Origin: Cohaesibacter celericrescens | GTDB taxonomy: Bacteria > Pseudomonadota > Alphaproteobacteria > Rhizobiales > Cohaesibacteraceae | Direction: 5' to 3' | Assembly (NCBI RefSeq): GCF_002866925.1 | Contig: NZ_PKUQ01000010.1 | Location: forward strand, 71,871 to 125,138 | DNA length: 53,268 nucleotides | In this document: in pieces, positions 19,239-27,497 of the stretch | Position numbering within the stretch: the first letter of the stretch is position 1 | How the letters are laid out: each line of letters opens with the position of its first letter | Made by a program: the position numbers and the translations under genes | The notes under the pieces: model-generated | The model's database searches: none | Told to the model about the DNA's origin: nothing | What the model saw: only the letters and a program-made list of their open reading frames with translations

Positions 19239-19444
19239 AGTAGATCCCCTACGACAAGTTTGAATGGACTTTGCCTTAGCCCCATCATGTTACAGGCGCG
19301 TGAAATGGTCGGCTCGGGACCAAAAATGAGATGTGCATAGAGGTGGTGTTGTCGGCCAGCCAGACAAATTTGCATGCTTTGGCTCTTTCCCTTTATGCAG
19401 CCGGACGATAGGGTTGCGTGAATTATTCCAATTTGGAGAGCAAT

Positions 19445-20215
19445 ATGTGCCGCTGGATCGCCTACAAGGGGCAACCGGTTTTCCTCGAACATTATATCAC
19501 CACAGCAGAGCATTCGCTTATCCATCAAAGCCTGCATGCCGAACAGGGTAAAACCGAAACCAACGGCGATGGCTTTGGCATCGGTTGGTATGGTACACGG
19601 TCCGAGCCGGGCATTTATCGCGAGGTCCTGCCCGCCTGGAATGATTGCAATCTAAAGAGCCTTGCCGCGCAAATCCAATCGCCGCTGTTTTTTGCTCATG
19701 TGCGCGCGTCGACGGGCACAGCCACCAGCCGCAACAATTGCCATCCCTTTTCCTATGGTCCGTGGATGTTCATGCACAATGGCCAGATTGGCGGATATGA
19801 ACATGTGCGGCGGGCAATGGAGTCCCAGTTGGATGACTATCATTATGGCCGGCGCCTAGGCACGACCGATTCAGAACTGTTATTCCTTTTGGCCTTGCAG
19901 GAAGATCTGCAAAGCTGCGCTGTAAAGGCCCTAACCAAAGTGTTGATCAAGGTGCGACAATATATGCTTGATAAAGGCGTGGCAGATGCTCTGCGTTTCA
20001 CCTCCTGTTTGTCTGACGGTAAACGCTTGTTCGGCTTTCGTTATGCGTCAGACAAATTCGCCCCTTCACTATTTTATCGCCGCTATGACAATGGGGATGT
20101 GGTTCTCGTTTCAGAACCAATCGATCGGCAATCCGAATGCTGGACCGAAGTGCCGCAGGGCCATTCAATTTGCTTCACCGAAAACAAAGTGACCTTGCGT
20201 GAATTGGCATTTTGA
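19445..20215 (+). CDS. Class II glutamine amidotransferase (YafJ-like)
   Basis: 256 residues from the ATG at 19445. This start places Cys immediately after Met (MCRWIAYKG), which is the N-terminal nucleophile required in Ntn-type amidotransferases, and GGAGAG lies 6 bases upstream; the in-frame ATG at 19418 would bury the Cys. Further motifs: TNGDGFGIGWYG, FAHVRASTG, NCHPFSYGPWMFMHNGQIGGY and TTDSELLF. The glutaminase domain is present without a synthase domain. The substrate is unknown. A two-base gap separates it from the next gene, so they are likely to be co-transcribed. Confidence 0.87.
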   Translation: MCRWIAYKGQPVFLEHYITTAEHSLIHQSLHAEQGKTETNGDGFGIGWYGTRSEPGIYREVLPAWNDCNLKSLAAQIQSPLFFAHVRASTGTATSRNNCHPFSYGPWMFMHNGQIGGYEHVRRAMESQLDDYHYGRRLGTTDSELLFLLALQEDLQSCAVKALTKVLIKVRQYMLDKGVADALRFTSCLSDGKRLFGFRYASDKFAPSLFYRRYDNGDVVLVSEPIDRQSECWTEVPQGHSICFTENKVTLRELAF

Positions 20216-20217
20216 CG

Positions 20218-20643
20218 ATGACCATGCAGGATTTCCCCTCCCCCCACATCGAAGCGGCCTTCGCCGCTTTGCCAGATCAGGCACGTGGACCGCTTTTGAC
20301 AGTGCGGAGCTGGATTATTGAAATCGCGGGCGGTCGCGAGGATATCGGCACTCTCATCGAAGAGTTAAAATGGGGCCAGCCCAGTTATGCCACCCGACCA
20401 AAGACCGGCTGCCCATTGCGGTTGGGCATGCCCAAGGATGGCAAAACATGCGCGCTCTATGTGCCATGCCAAACCAAGCTAATCGCCGAAATGCGGGCTC
20501 ACTATCAAGACACTGCGCCAGCGAACCTAAGCTTTGAGGGCAATCGCGGGCTACATTTTGACCCAGCCAAACCCCTACCAGATACAGAATTACGCCATGC
20601 CATTGCATTGGGTTTGACCTATCATTCACGTCGCAAAAACTAA
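20218..20643 (+). CDS. DUF1801 domain protein
   Basis: 141 residues. The GTLIEELKWGQPSYAT motif and KTCALYVPCQTKLIAEMR segment match the DUF1801 / YdhG family, whose role is not established (an iron-chaperone role has been proposed for some members). No signal or membrane segment. Alternative starts at TTG 20212 and ATG 20224 are possible; there is no strong ribosome-binding site, consistent with coupling to the upstream amidotransferase gene that stops at 20215. Confidence 0.75.
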   Translation: MTMQDFPSPHIEAAFAALPDQARGPLLTVRSWIIEIAGGREDIGTLIEELKWGQPSYATRPKTGCPLRLGMPKDGKTCALYVPCQTKLIAEMRAHYQDTAPANLSFEGNRGLHFDPAKPLPDTELRHAIALGLTYHSRRKN

Positions 20644-20655
20644 GCAGCCAAACGA

Positions 20656-21003
20656 TTATTTGGCTTCGGCCACGACATCGAAAGTGCCAAAAATCATCCG
20701 CTTACCGTCAAACATCATGGGCTGCTGCATGCGCTCGTCTTGCATGATCTTGTCCCAAGCATCTTTGCGCACTTGTTCTGACGGCCACGTCATCCACGAA
20801 TAACAGACGGTTTCATCCGGCTCGCATTTGACCGCCATCGGGAAAGATGTCAGGTCTCCGTCCGGCACATCAATCCCCCAGGCATCAACCACATGGAGCG
20901 CGCCATATTCCTTGAACAGAGCGCACATATTCTGGGCGTGTTTGATAAACTCTTGTTTTTTTGCCGTCGGTACGGAATAAACAGCACCATCTACAATCGT
21001 CAT
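20656..21003 (-). CDS. DUF1428 family protein (YbaA-like)
   Basis: 115 residues. GAVYSVPTAKKQEFIKHAQ and the C-terminal ERMQQPMMFDGKRMIFGTFDVV are DUF1428 hallmarks (a ferredoxin-like alpha+beta barrel). Start at ATG 21003, with GAGGAG 6 bases ahead; the longer reading frame to 21129 adds an improbable hydrophobic leader. Function unknown. It converges with the DUF1801 gene. Confidence 0.83.
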   Translation of the reverse strand: MTIVDGAVYSVPTAKKQEFIKHAQNMCALFKEYGALHVVDAWGIDVPDGDLTSFPMAVKCEPDETVCYSWMTWPSEQVRKDAWDKIMQDERMQQPMMFDGKRMIFGTFDVVAEAK

Positions 21004-21230
21004 GGTCGGCTCCTCAGTATGTATCGAAAACCAGTGGATTAATCGCCATATTAACACAAACACCTCAAACGCCGTAAGCACTTTCCCATAGACAACGCAA
21101 GCGGTAGTCAGAGGCACTTCGCTCGCCATGCAAAGCTTGGCTATGTTACTCTCATCTTCACATTCTTACGCCGGGTCCCGTCCGACGCTTGCTATTCAAC
21201 TTCTGCTGCCAAACCCGAGGCCTGCCACAT

Positions 21231-22145
21231 ATGCCGATCTGGATGCTCATCACCGTTTCTTCGGCTTTCCTGCAAAATATTCGCTCTGTTTTACAAAAGC
21301 ATCTCAAAACGGCACTCAGCACAACCGGCGCAACCTTTGTGCGCTTTGCGTTCGGGGTGCCTTTCGCACTGCTCTATTTGTTTGTTTATACGAAATACTC
21401 AGGCAGGGCGCTGCCAGATCTCAACCAAGCCTTTGTGTTTTGGGTGGTTGTCGCAGCACTGACGCAGATCGCAGGTCAGTTTTTGCTAGTCTATCTGTTT
21501 GCATTTCGCAATTTTGCTGTCGGCACCGCATACAGCCGCACAGAACCGGCACAGGCGGCAATTTTTGCGTTTGTCGTTTTTGCTGAAACGATCACAGCAA
21601 CAACGCTGATCGCTATATGTGTAACAGTGCTGGGCGTGATGTTGATATCAGTCGCTCGTACGACGTTCTCAATCCGTAGTCTTATCACCAGCAGCATCAG
21701 TCGAACCGCCTTGATCGGACTAGGATCTGGCGCGTTTTTTGGCATTGCTGCGGTGGGATATCGTGGCGCGAGCCTGTCGTTGGCGAACGGGATGCCGGAG
21801 CCAGATTTCATTTTGCAAGCCAGCGTCACGCTGGCCGCCGCCATCCTTTTTCAAACCATCATCATGGGTATTTGGATCGCAATGCGGGAACCACAACAAT
21901 TTGGCGCAATCCTGCGGGCGTGGAAACCGGCGCTGGCCACCGGCTTTACCGGCGCGACCGCGTCGTTCGGTTGGTTCATGGCTATGACGCTGCAGCATGC
22001 AGCCGTGGTCAAAGCCTTGGCGCAGGTTGAAATGCTCTTCAACTTTGCCTCTTCAGTGTTGATTTTCAAAGAAAAAATCAACCGGCTCGAAATTGTCGGC
22101 TGCGGTTTGATTGTCTGCGGCGTGCTGATTTTGGTGGTAGGCTAA
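21231..22145 (+). CDS. EamA/DMT-family membrane transporter
   Basis: 304 residues with about ten hydrophobic helices in two homologous halves. EamA landmarks: AVGTAYSRTEPAQAAIFAFVVFAETIT in the first half and the repeat ALAQVEMLFNFASSVLIFKEKINRLEIVGCGLIVCGVLILV in the second. It is an inner-membrane exporter or permease of unknown substrate. Start at ATG 21231 (MPIWMLITVSS), 14 codons inside the longest frame, because GAGG lies about 10 bases ahead and the first helix then begins properly. Confidence 0.85.
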   Translation: MPIWMLITVSSAFLQNIRSVLQKHLKTALSTTGATFVRFAFGVPFALLYLFVYTKYSGRALPDLNQAFVFWVVVAALTQIAGQFLLVYLFAFRNFAVGTAYSRTEPAQAAIFAFVVFAETITATTLIAICVTVLGVMLISVARTTFSIRSLITSSISRTALIGLGSGAFFGIAAVGYRGASLSLANGMPEPDFILQASVTLAAAILFQTIIMGIWIAMREPQQFGAILRAWKPALATGFTGATASFGWFMAMTLQHAAVVKALAQVEMLFNFASSVLIFKEKINRLEIVGCGLIVCGVLILVVG

Positions 22146-22163
22146 TGGCGACGAGACGCCCCC

Positions 22164-22562
22164 TTAGGGAAAGAGATTATACTGTTCCCAGTCCTGTTTA
22201 GGGATTTTGTCGCCTTTTTTAAGGCTGAACTGAACCACTTCCATGCGATCTTCACTGGTGGTGCAGCTGTAACTCACCCGATACCAATCGCCTTTTTTGC
22301 GATAGGCCGCGCCGGGAGCCTTGAGCTTGGTGTCGCCATATTCCAACGGCTCAAACGTATAGGCCACAATGCGCGCTGCGTTCAGCTTATCCATAGCTTC
22401 CAACTCACAGCGCTGTATCAACTGCTCCTCGGGCACCATCTGCTTGAGCGCATTAAGAGTGCGCTTGTCCAGCGCATGGGCCGTCCCCGCGTGACCAATG
22501 GCCATTAACACAATGAGCGCCAAAAACGCACGACTGACAAATAGAGTGATTTGTTTTTTCAT
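22164..22562 (-). CDS. DUF930 domain protein, exported
   Basis: 132 residues. A signal peptide (about 30 residues, ending GTAHA) is followed by LDKRTLNALKQMVPEEQLIQRCELEAMDKL, typical of the rhizobial DUF930 family. Two Cys (QRCELE and SYSCTT) could form a disulfide. Periplasmic, function unknown. It lies downstream of polA on the same strand, 281 bases away. Confidence 0.82.
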   Translation of the reverse strand: MKKQITLFVSRAFLALIVLMAIGHAGTAHALDKRTLNALKQMVPEEQLIQRCELEAMDKLNAARIVAYTFEPLEYGDTKLKAPGAAYRKKGDWYRVSYSCTTSEDRMEVVQFSLKKGDKIPKQDWEQYNLFP

Positions 22563-22843
22563 ACCGCTTTATAACAAGTCTGAACATGGGATGAACGGAC
22601 AATCTTCAGCTTCGCTGTTTTTTGTGTGGAATCATCCATTAGGAGGAGAGACTACACAAGCAAACCTATGCGGAATCGAAATTGTCCGGCGCCCCTTTTA
22701 TGCCCTCGAATTGCGGTAAAATTTCGGCTTTTGAGGATGAAAGATGAAAAGAATTTGTTTCGCTTTGCTAAACTCGTCGCAAATTATCAGGATTTCTTGT
22801 TCGACGCCCTCCTAGCTGGAGAGAACGCGGTCCAACTCACCCC

Positions 22844-25750
22844 CTAGTGCGCTTCGTCCCAGTTATCGGCAGCAGCGGCATCTACCTTCAGGGGCACGCT
22901 GAGCTGGAGCGCGGGCATCGGGGCACTTTCCATGGTGTCGCGGACGACTTTGATGGTGTTGTCGACTTCAGCCTCCGCCACCTCAAAAATCAATTCATCA
23001 TGCACTTGCAACAACATGCGGGCCGAAGAGCCAGCTTCGACCAACGCGCCCTCCATGCGCACCATGGCGCGGCGGATGATGTCTGCCGCGGACCCCTGAA
23101 TGGGGGCGTTGATGGCGGCGCGTTCTTGGAAGGCTTTCATGTTGGGGTTTTTAGAATTGATTTCGGGATAGTGAATTTTGCGACCGAAAATGGTTTCGAC
23201 ATAGCCCTGCTCGCGGGCGGCCGTTTTGGTGTCTTCCATATACGTCCGGATGCCGGGGAAGCGGGTGAAATACATGTCGATATAATCTTTGGCTTCAGTA
23301 CGCGAAATGCCCAGTTGATTGGCCAAACCAAAGGCTGAAATGCCATAGATGATACCAAAATTGATGGCCTTGGCGCGGCGGCGAGTAGCCGAATCCATCT
23401 CTTCGATTGGCACGTTGAACATTTCCGACGCAGTCATAGCGTGGATATCCAGCCCCTCATCAAAGGCCTTTTTCAGCTGGCCAATGTCGGCCATGTGAGC
23501 CAAAACGCGCAACTCGATTTGGCTGTAATCGGCCGAAATCAATTTGTTGCCGGGGGTCGCGACAAAAGCGGTGCGGATCTTGCGGCCCGCCTCGGTGCGG
23601 ATGGGAATATTCTGCAAATTCGGATCGCTGGAGGACAAGCGGCCCGTGGTGGTCGCCGCCAATGAATAGGACGTGTGGACCCGCTTGGTTTGCGGGTTGA
23701 TAAAACCGGGCAGCGCATCGGTATAGGTGGATTTGAGCTTGGACAGCTGACGCCACTCCACCACGCGGGCGGGTAGCTCATGGCCCTCAGCGGCCAAGTC
23801 TTCCAACACGCTGGCCGATGTGGACCATGCGCCGGTTTTGGTTTTTTTGCCGCCGGGCAGGCCCTGCTGGCCGAACAAAATATCACCCAACTGTTTGGGT
23901 GAGCCGATGTTAAACGACTGCTCCGCAAGGGCATGGATTTCTTCTTCCAGCCGTGCCATGCCTTGGGCAAATGTGCCGGACAGGCCGGACAGGATTTGGC
24001 GATCCACAGTGATGCCTCGCGCTTCCATACGGCGCAAGACCGGCAGCAACGGGCGTTCAAGCCGCTCATAAACCGTGACCATATGGTCAGCTGCAAGGCG
24101 CGGTTTGAGCACCATCCAGAGCCGCAAGGTGACGTCTGCATCTTCCGCCGCATAGGCCGTGGCTTTATCGATCTCGACCTTGTCGAAGGTAATCTGTTTT
24201 TTACCGGTGCCCGCTATCTCTTTGAATGGAATAGGTTTGTGGTCCAACCACAGCTCGGATAATTCATCCATGCCATGGCCATGCTTGCCCGCGTCTAGCA
24301 CATAGGACAGCAGCAGTGTGTCGTCGAGCGGCGCCAAATCGATGTCATAGCGGCTGAGCAGCAAAGTGTCATATTTGAGATTCTGGCCAATTTTCAGAAT
24401 GCTAGGATCTTCCAGCATGGCCTTAAGCGCGGTGACAGCCTCGGTGATGGGAATTTGACCTTCGGCCAGACCGCCACCGAACATGTCGCCTTCACCCGTC
24501 ACATGGGCCAGAGGAATGTAACAGGCTTTGCCCGGTTCGGTCGCCAGCGATACACCAACCAGATTGGCCTGCATAGCGTCCAGACTGTCGGTTTCGGTAT
24601 CAACAGAGACATAACCCACCCGTTTGGCTTCATTCAGCCAATGGGTCAACTCTTCCATTGTGCGCACGGTCTGATAGCTGCTGTTATCAATTGGTAGCTT
24701 GGCGATATCAGCGGCGATCTTGTCGGCCAATTGCACCGGACCTTGAGCGCCTTGAGCGCTGTCTGCACCCTCGATGCTATCGCCTTCAACCGCCGCTACT
24801 TTTTGCGGCGGTTCCCAACCGACAATGTCCAGATCGCACGGCTCAATTGCGTCGGCCACAGTGTCGGTTGCCTCGGCAATACGGCGGGTCATACTGGTGA
24901 ATTTCATTGCCTTGAGGAAGGCAATCAGCTTGGGCCCGTCCAGCTCATTACGGAACAAAGCATCAATGCCCAGAGCCAAGGGAACATCACGCTTGAGATA
25001 GACCAGCTCTTTGGACACGCGCGCCTGATCGGCAAATTCGATCAGATTTTCGCGGCGTTTTTTCTGTTTGATCGTCTCAGCACCCGCAAGCAGGCTTTCC
25101 AGATCTCCAAACTCATTGATCAATAGCGCCGCAGTCTTGATGCCGATGCCTGGCACGCCAGGGATGTTATCGACAGAGTCGCCCGCCAGCGCCTGCACTT
25201 CAACCACCTTATCGGGTGCCACACCGAATTTCTCGATCACTTCGGCCTCTTCGATGCGCTTGTTTTTCATGGTATCAACCATGACAACGCCCGGGCGCAC
25301 AAGCTGCATCAAGTCCTTGTCCGAACCGATGATCGTGACATCAGCCCCCGCATCCAACGCCATTTCGCTGTAGGTCGCTATGATATCGTCGGCCTCATAG
25401 CCTTCCAGCTCGATTGATTCGATATTAAACGCACGTACCGCGTCGCGGATCAGGCCAAACTGAGGACGCAGATCTTCAGGCGCGGGCGGTCGGTGTGCTT
25501 TGTATTGATCAAAGATTTCGTTGCGGAACGTATGACCTTTGGCGTCGAAAATCACCGCAATATGACTGGGATCAACACCCGCGAGGCCATTTTCCTTTTC
25601 CTGCAGCAGTTTCCACAACATGTTGCAAAAACCGGACACGGCACCGACAGGCAAACCATCCCCCTTACGCGTTAAGGGCGGCAGCGCATGATAGGCACGA
25701 AAGATATAAGAAGAGCCATCAATCAAAAAGAGATGCGGTTTTTCGGCCAT
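22844..25750 (-). CDS. polA: DNA polymerase I
   Basis: 968 residues, full-length three-domain enzyme. 5'-3' exonuclease (about 1-300): LFLIDGSSYIFRAYHALPPL, GYEADDIIATYS, GDSVDNIPGVPGIGIKTA. Proofreading 3'-5' exonuclease (about 370-560): SVDTETDSLD gives the DxE pair, NLKYDTLLL and YAAEDADVTLRLW complete the acidic set, so proofreading looks active. Polymerase (about 600-968): motif A ISADYSQIELRVLAHMAD, motif B RRRAKAINFGIIYGISAFGL, motif C LLQVHDELIFEV. It removes primers and fills gaps in replication and repair. AGGGGA precedes ATG 25750. Confidence 0.97.
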   Translation of the reverse strand: MAEKPHLFLIDGSSYIFRAYHALPPLTRKGDGLPVGAVSGFCNMLWKLLQEKENGLAGVDPSHIAVIFDAKGHTFRNEIFDQYKAHRPPAPEDLRPQFGLIRDAVRAFNIESIELEGYEADDIIATYSEMALDAGADVTIIGSDKDLMQLVRPGVVMVDTMKNKRIEEAEVIEKFGVAPDKVVEVQALAGDSVDNIPGVPGIGIKTAALLINEFGDLESLLAGAETIKQKKRRENLIEFADQARVSKELVYLKRDVPLALGIDALFRNELDGPKLIAFLKAMKFTSMTRRIAEATDTVADAIEPCDLDIVGWEPPQKVAAVEGDSIEGADSAQGAQGPVQLADKIAADIAKLPIDNSSYQTVRTMEELTHWLNEAKRVGYVSVDTETDSLDAMQANLVGVSLATEPGKACYIPLAHVTGEGDMFGGGLAEGQIPITEAVTALKAMLEDPSILKIGQNLKYDTLLLSRYDIDLAPLDDTLLLSYVLDAGKHGHGMDELSELWLDHKPIPFKEIAGTGKKQITFDKVEIDKATAYAAEDADVTLRLWMVLKPRLAADHMVTVYERLERPLLPVLRRMEARGITVDRQILSGLSGTFAQGMARLEEEIHALAEQSFNIGSPKQLGDILFGQQGLPGGKKTKTGAWSTSASVLEDLAAEGHELPARVVEWRQLSKLKSTYTDALPGFINPQTKRVHTSYSLAATTTGRLSSSDPNLQNIPIRTEAGRKIRTAFVATPGNKLISADYSQIELRVLAHMADIGQLKKAFDEGLDIHAMTASEMFNVPIEEMDSATRRRAKAINFGIIYGISAFGLANQLGISRTEAKDYIDMYFTRFPGIRTYMEDTKTAAREQGYVETIFGRKIHYPEINSKNPNMKAFQERAAINAPIQGSAADIIRRAMVRMEGALVEAGSSARMLLQVHDELIFEVAEAEVDNTIKVVRDTMESAPMPALQLSVPLKVDAAAADNWDEAH

Positions 25751-25889
25751 TGATATTCCCCTGTCACAGCAAATTGGGCCGCCTATTGGGGCCGCGGCTT
25801 ACTGGCTCGTCAAACTCGCGAACAAACCATGATCATCATTGGAAGGGACCATAACCCAACGAACAGGGCATTGAAAAGGGCAAATGAGA

Positions 25890-25922
25890 AAACCCCCGAC
25901 TGAGTGAAACAATCGGGGGTTT
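25890..25922 (-). terminator. Terminator of the acyltransferase gene
   Basis: AAACCCCCGA (25890-25899) pairs with TCGGGGGTTT (25913-25922), loop 13 bases, followed on the minus strand by TTTTC. It lies 32 bases after the acyltransferase stop. Confidence 0.75.
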
Positions 25923-25953
25923 AAAATTGTCAGGCCGTAAGAATGGTCAGAAA

Positions 25954-27003
25954 TTATTCCGCAGGCACGATGGCTGCCTTGCGGTCAGGCAGCTTGGCCC
26001 AACGAGGGCGAACATAGAGAAATGTTCCGACTTTTAGACGCATAACAATCTCATACATCACGATGGCCCCCACAATCGCAGCCATGGAAACGAGGAACGC
26101 CGTCAATCCGGGCCCAAAGTCAAACAACTTGGGGATCACGAGACGTGCAATACCCATGGGCAAAAAGAAGCCCAGATAAATCGGCAGTGAACGCTCGCCG
26201 CAGAAACGCAGCACTTGCGCCAGACCGCGCTTTGGCAGAATCGCCATAAAGTCAATGACCGCCATGAACCCAACGGCCCCCATCACGACAGATACCAGCG
26301 CCACATCGTCATAACCGAAATAGACAATTGCACCGTTGGCTGCCGCCCAAACCACCAATCCAAGGATGGCAGATAGCTTGTTTTGCTGGGCTGTTTCAGC
26401 CAACTGGAACCAGATGTCGCGCCCAAAATGACCAATAAGGAAGAAGACGTAATATTTGGAGAAGAAATCCACCACACCAATACCCGTTTGGGCTGCATAG
26501 ATTTTGACGGCAATGGCCACGGCAAACTGGGCCAGCATCGGGACCGATTTGGTTAGTCGAAGGACTACGAAATATACCGGCAGCAGGTAGATAAACCACA
26601 GCAGGCCAAAAGGCTGTACGAAAGACGCCAACCAATAGAACAAAGTACCCTCAATGCCGAAATCCTGAATGAAGAACGGTGTTTTGAAAATGAATTGGAT
26701 CGTCATCCATAACAGATAGAAATAGGCAAAATGGACGAATTTTCCATTCAGAAAGGTATCCCAATCCTTGCTGATTGCCTTTGCCGCGAACAGGCCGGAC
26801 ACCGCAAAAAAGACAGGCATACGGAAAGGGGCTGCAAAGGCAATGATGGGATGCATCCAACCGTCTTCCCCCATCCCCATCTCGACATGGCCAGTCGCAT
26901 GCATAATCACGACCAAGAGAATGGTCAGGCCTTTGGCCAAATCCACCCATTCAACGCGTTTTCTGGCGCTACGCTCTTTGGCATTGATTGACATGGTCAC
27001 CAT
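25954..27003 (-). CDS. Acyltransferase 3 family membrane protein
   Basis: 349 residues with about ten membrane helices. EWVDLAKGLTILLVVIMHATGH carries the conserved His of acyltransferase-3 enzymes, followed by RMPVFFAVSGLFAAK and ERSLPIYLGFFLPMG. These inner-membrane enzymes move acyl groups to sugars of exopolysaccharide, LPS or glucans; the specific acceptor is unknown. The start is ATG 27003, with GGAGAC 7 bases ahead; the longer frame to 27093 adds a basic leader with no ribosome-binding site. Confidence 0.85.
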   Translation of the reverse strand: MVTMSINAKERSARKRVEWVDLAKGLTILLVVIMHATGHVEMGMGEDGWMHPIIAFAAPFRMPVFFAVSGLFAAKAISKDWDTFLNGKFVHFAYFYLLWMTIQFIFKTPFFIQDFGIEGTLFYWLASFVQPFGLLWFIYLLPVYFVVLRLTKSVPMLAQFAVAIAVKIYAAQTGIGVVDFFSKYYVFFLIGHFGRDIWFQLAETAQQNKLSAILGLVVWAAANGAIVYFGYDDVALVSVVMGAVGFMAVIDFMAILPKRGLAQVLRFCGERSLPIYLGFFLPMGIARLVIPKLFDFGPGLTAFLVSMAAIVGAIVMYEIVMRLKVGTFLYVRPRWAKLPDRKAAIVPAE

Positions 27004-27497
27004 CAAAAAGTCTCCAGTAAGCCGCAATCGGCAAGACAGCGCACGGCGGAGGTTCATTAGAAATTTGATTAAAATTTTAACTGCTGGTGTCAATATGACG
27101 CATCTTTCGCTGCGGTTCTTGCCTTGCTTTAAGTTAAGCTTAACGATTCCCCTAATACTTTGAAATTAAATTGATTTTCGCAGTTCACACTTCTGTGAGA
27201 AGCCACCTGAAACGCTTTATTAACCCTATTTCCGCGCATATTCTCGATTTGTGGATGTGGAGCAGATTGAATTGCCCCCCATATCGGCCCTATGCCAAGA
27301 ATGAAAGAACCCGGTCCTGATATGAATGTTAATAGGGCTTTGGGACTCTGGGTGTAGACTTCCAGCGAATCACAGCACGAAGGATCGTCAGCCTCGGCAG
27401 CCCATGAATTTGCCTTATTCTGGCGTCATACCTGCGCACCATTCAGACCACGCTATCGGTTTATCGCCGCCCAAACAAAGAGATTCTAGTCCCGCTC
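27004..27497. other. Divergent promoter region, acyltransferase / penicillin-binding protein
   Basis: 494 bases between divergently transcribed genes. A perfect 12-base palindrome GTTAAGCTTAAC lies at 27133-27144, a possible operator. A 60-codon plus-strand frame at 27326-27508 overlaps the next gene and shows no family resemblance. Confidence 0.4.
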
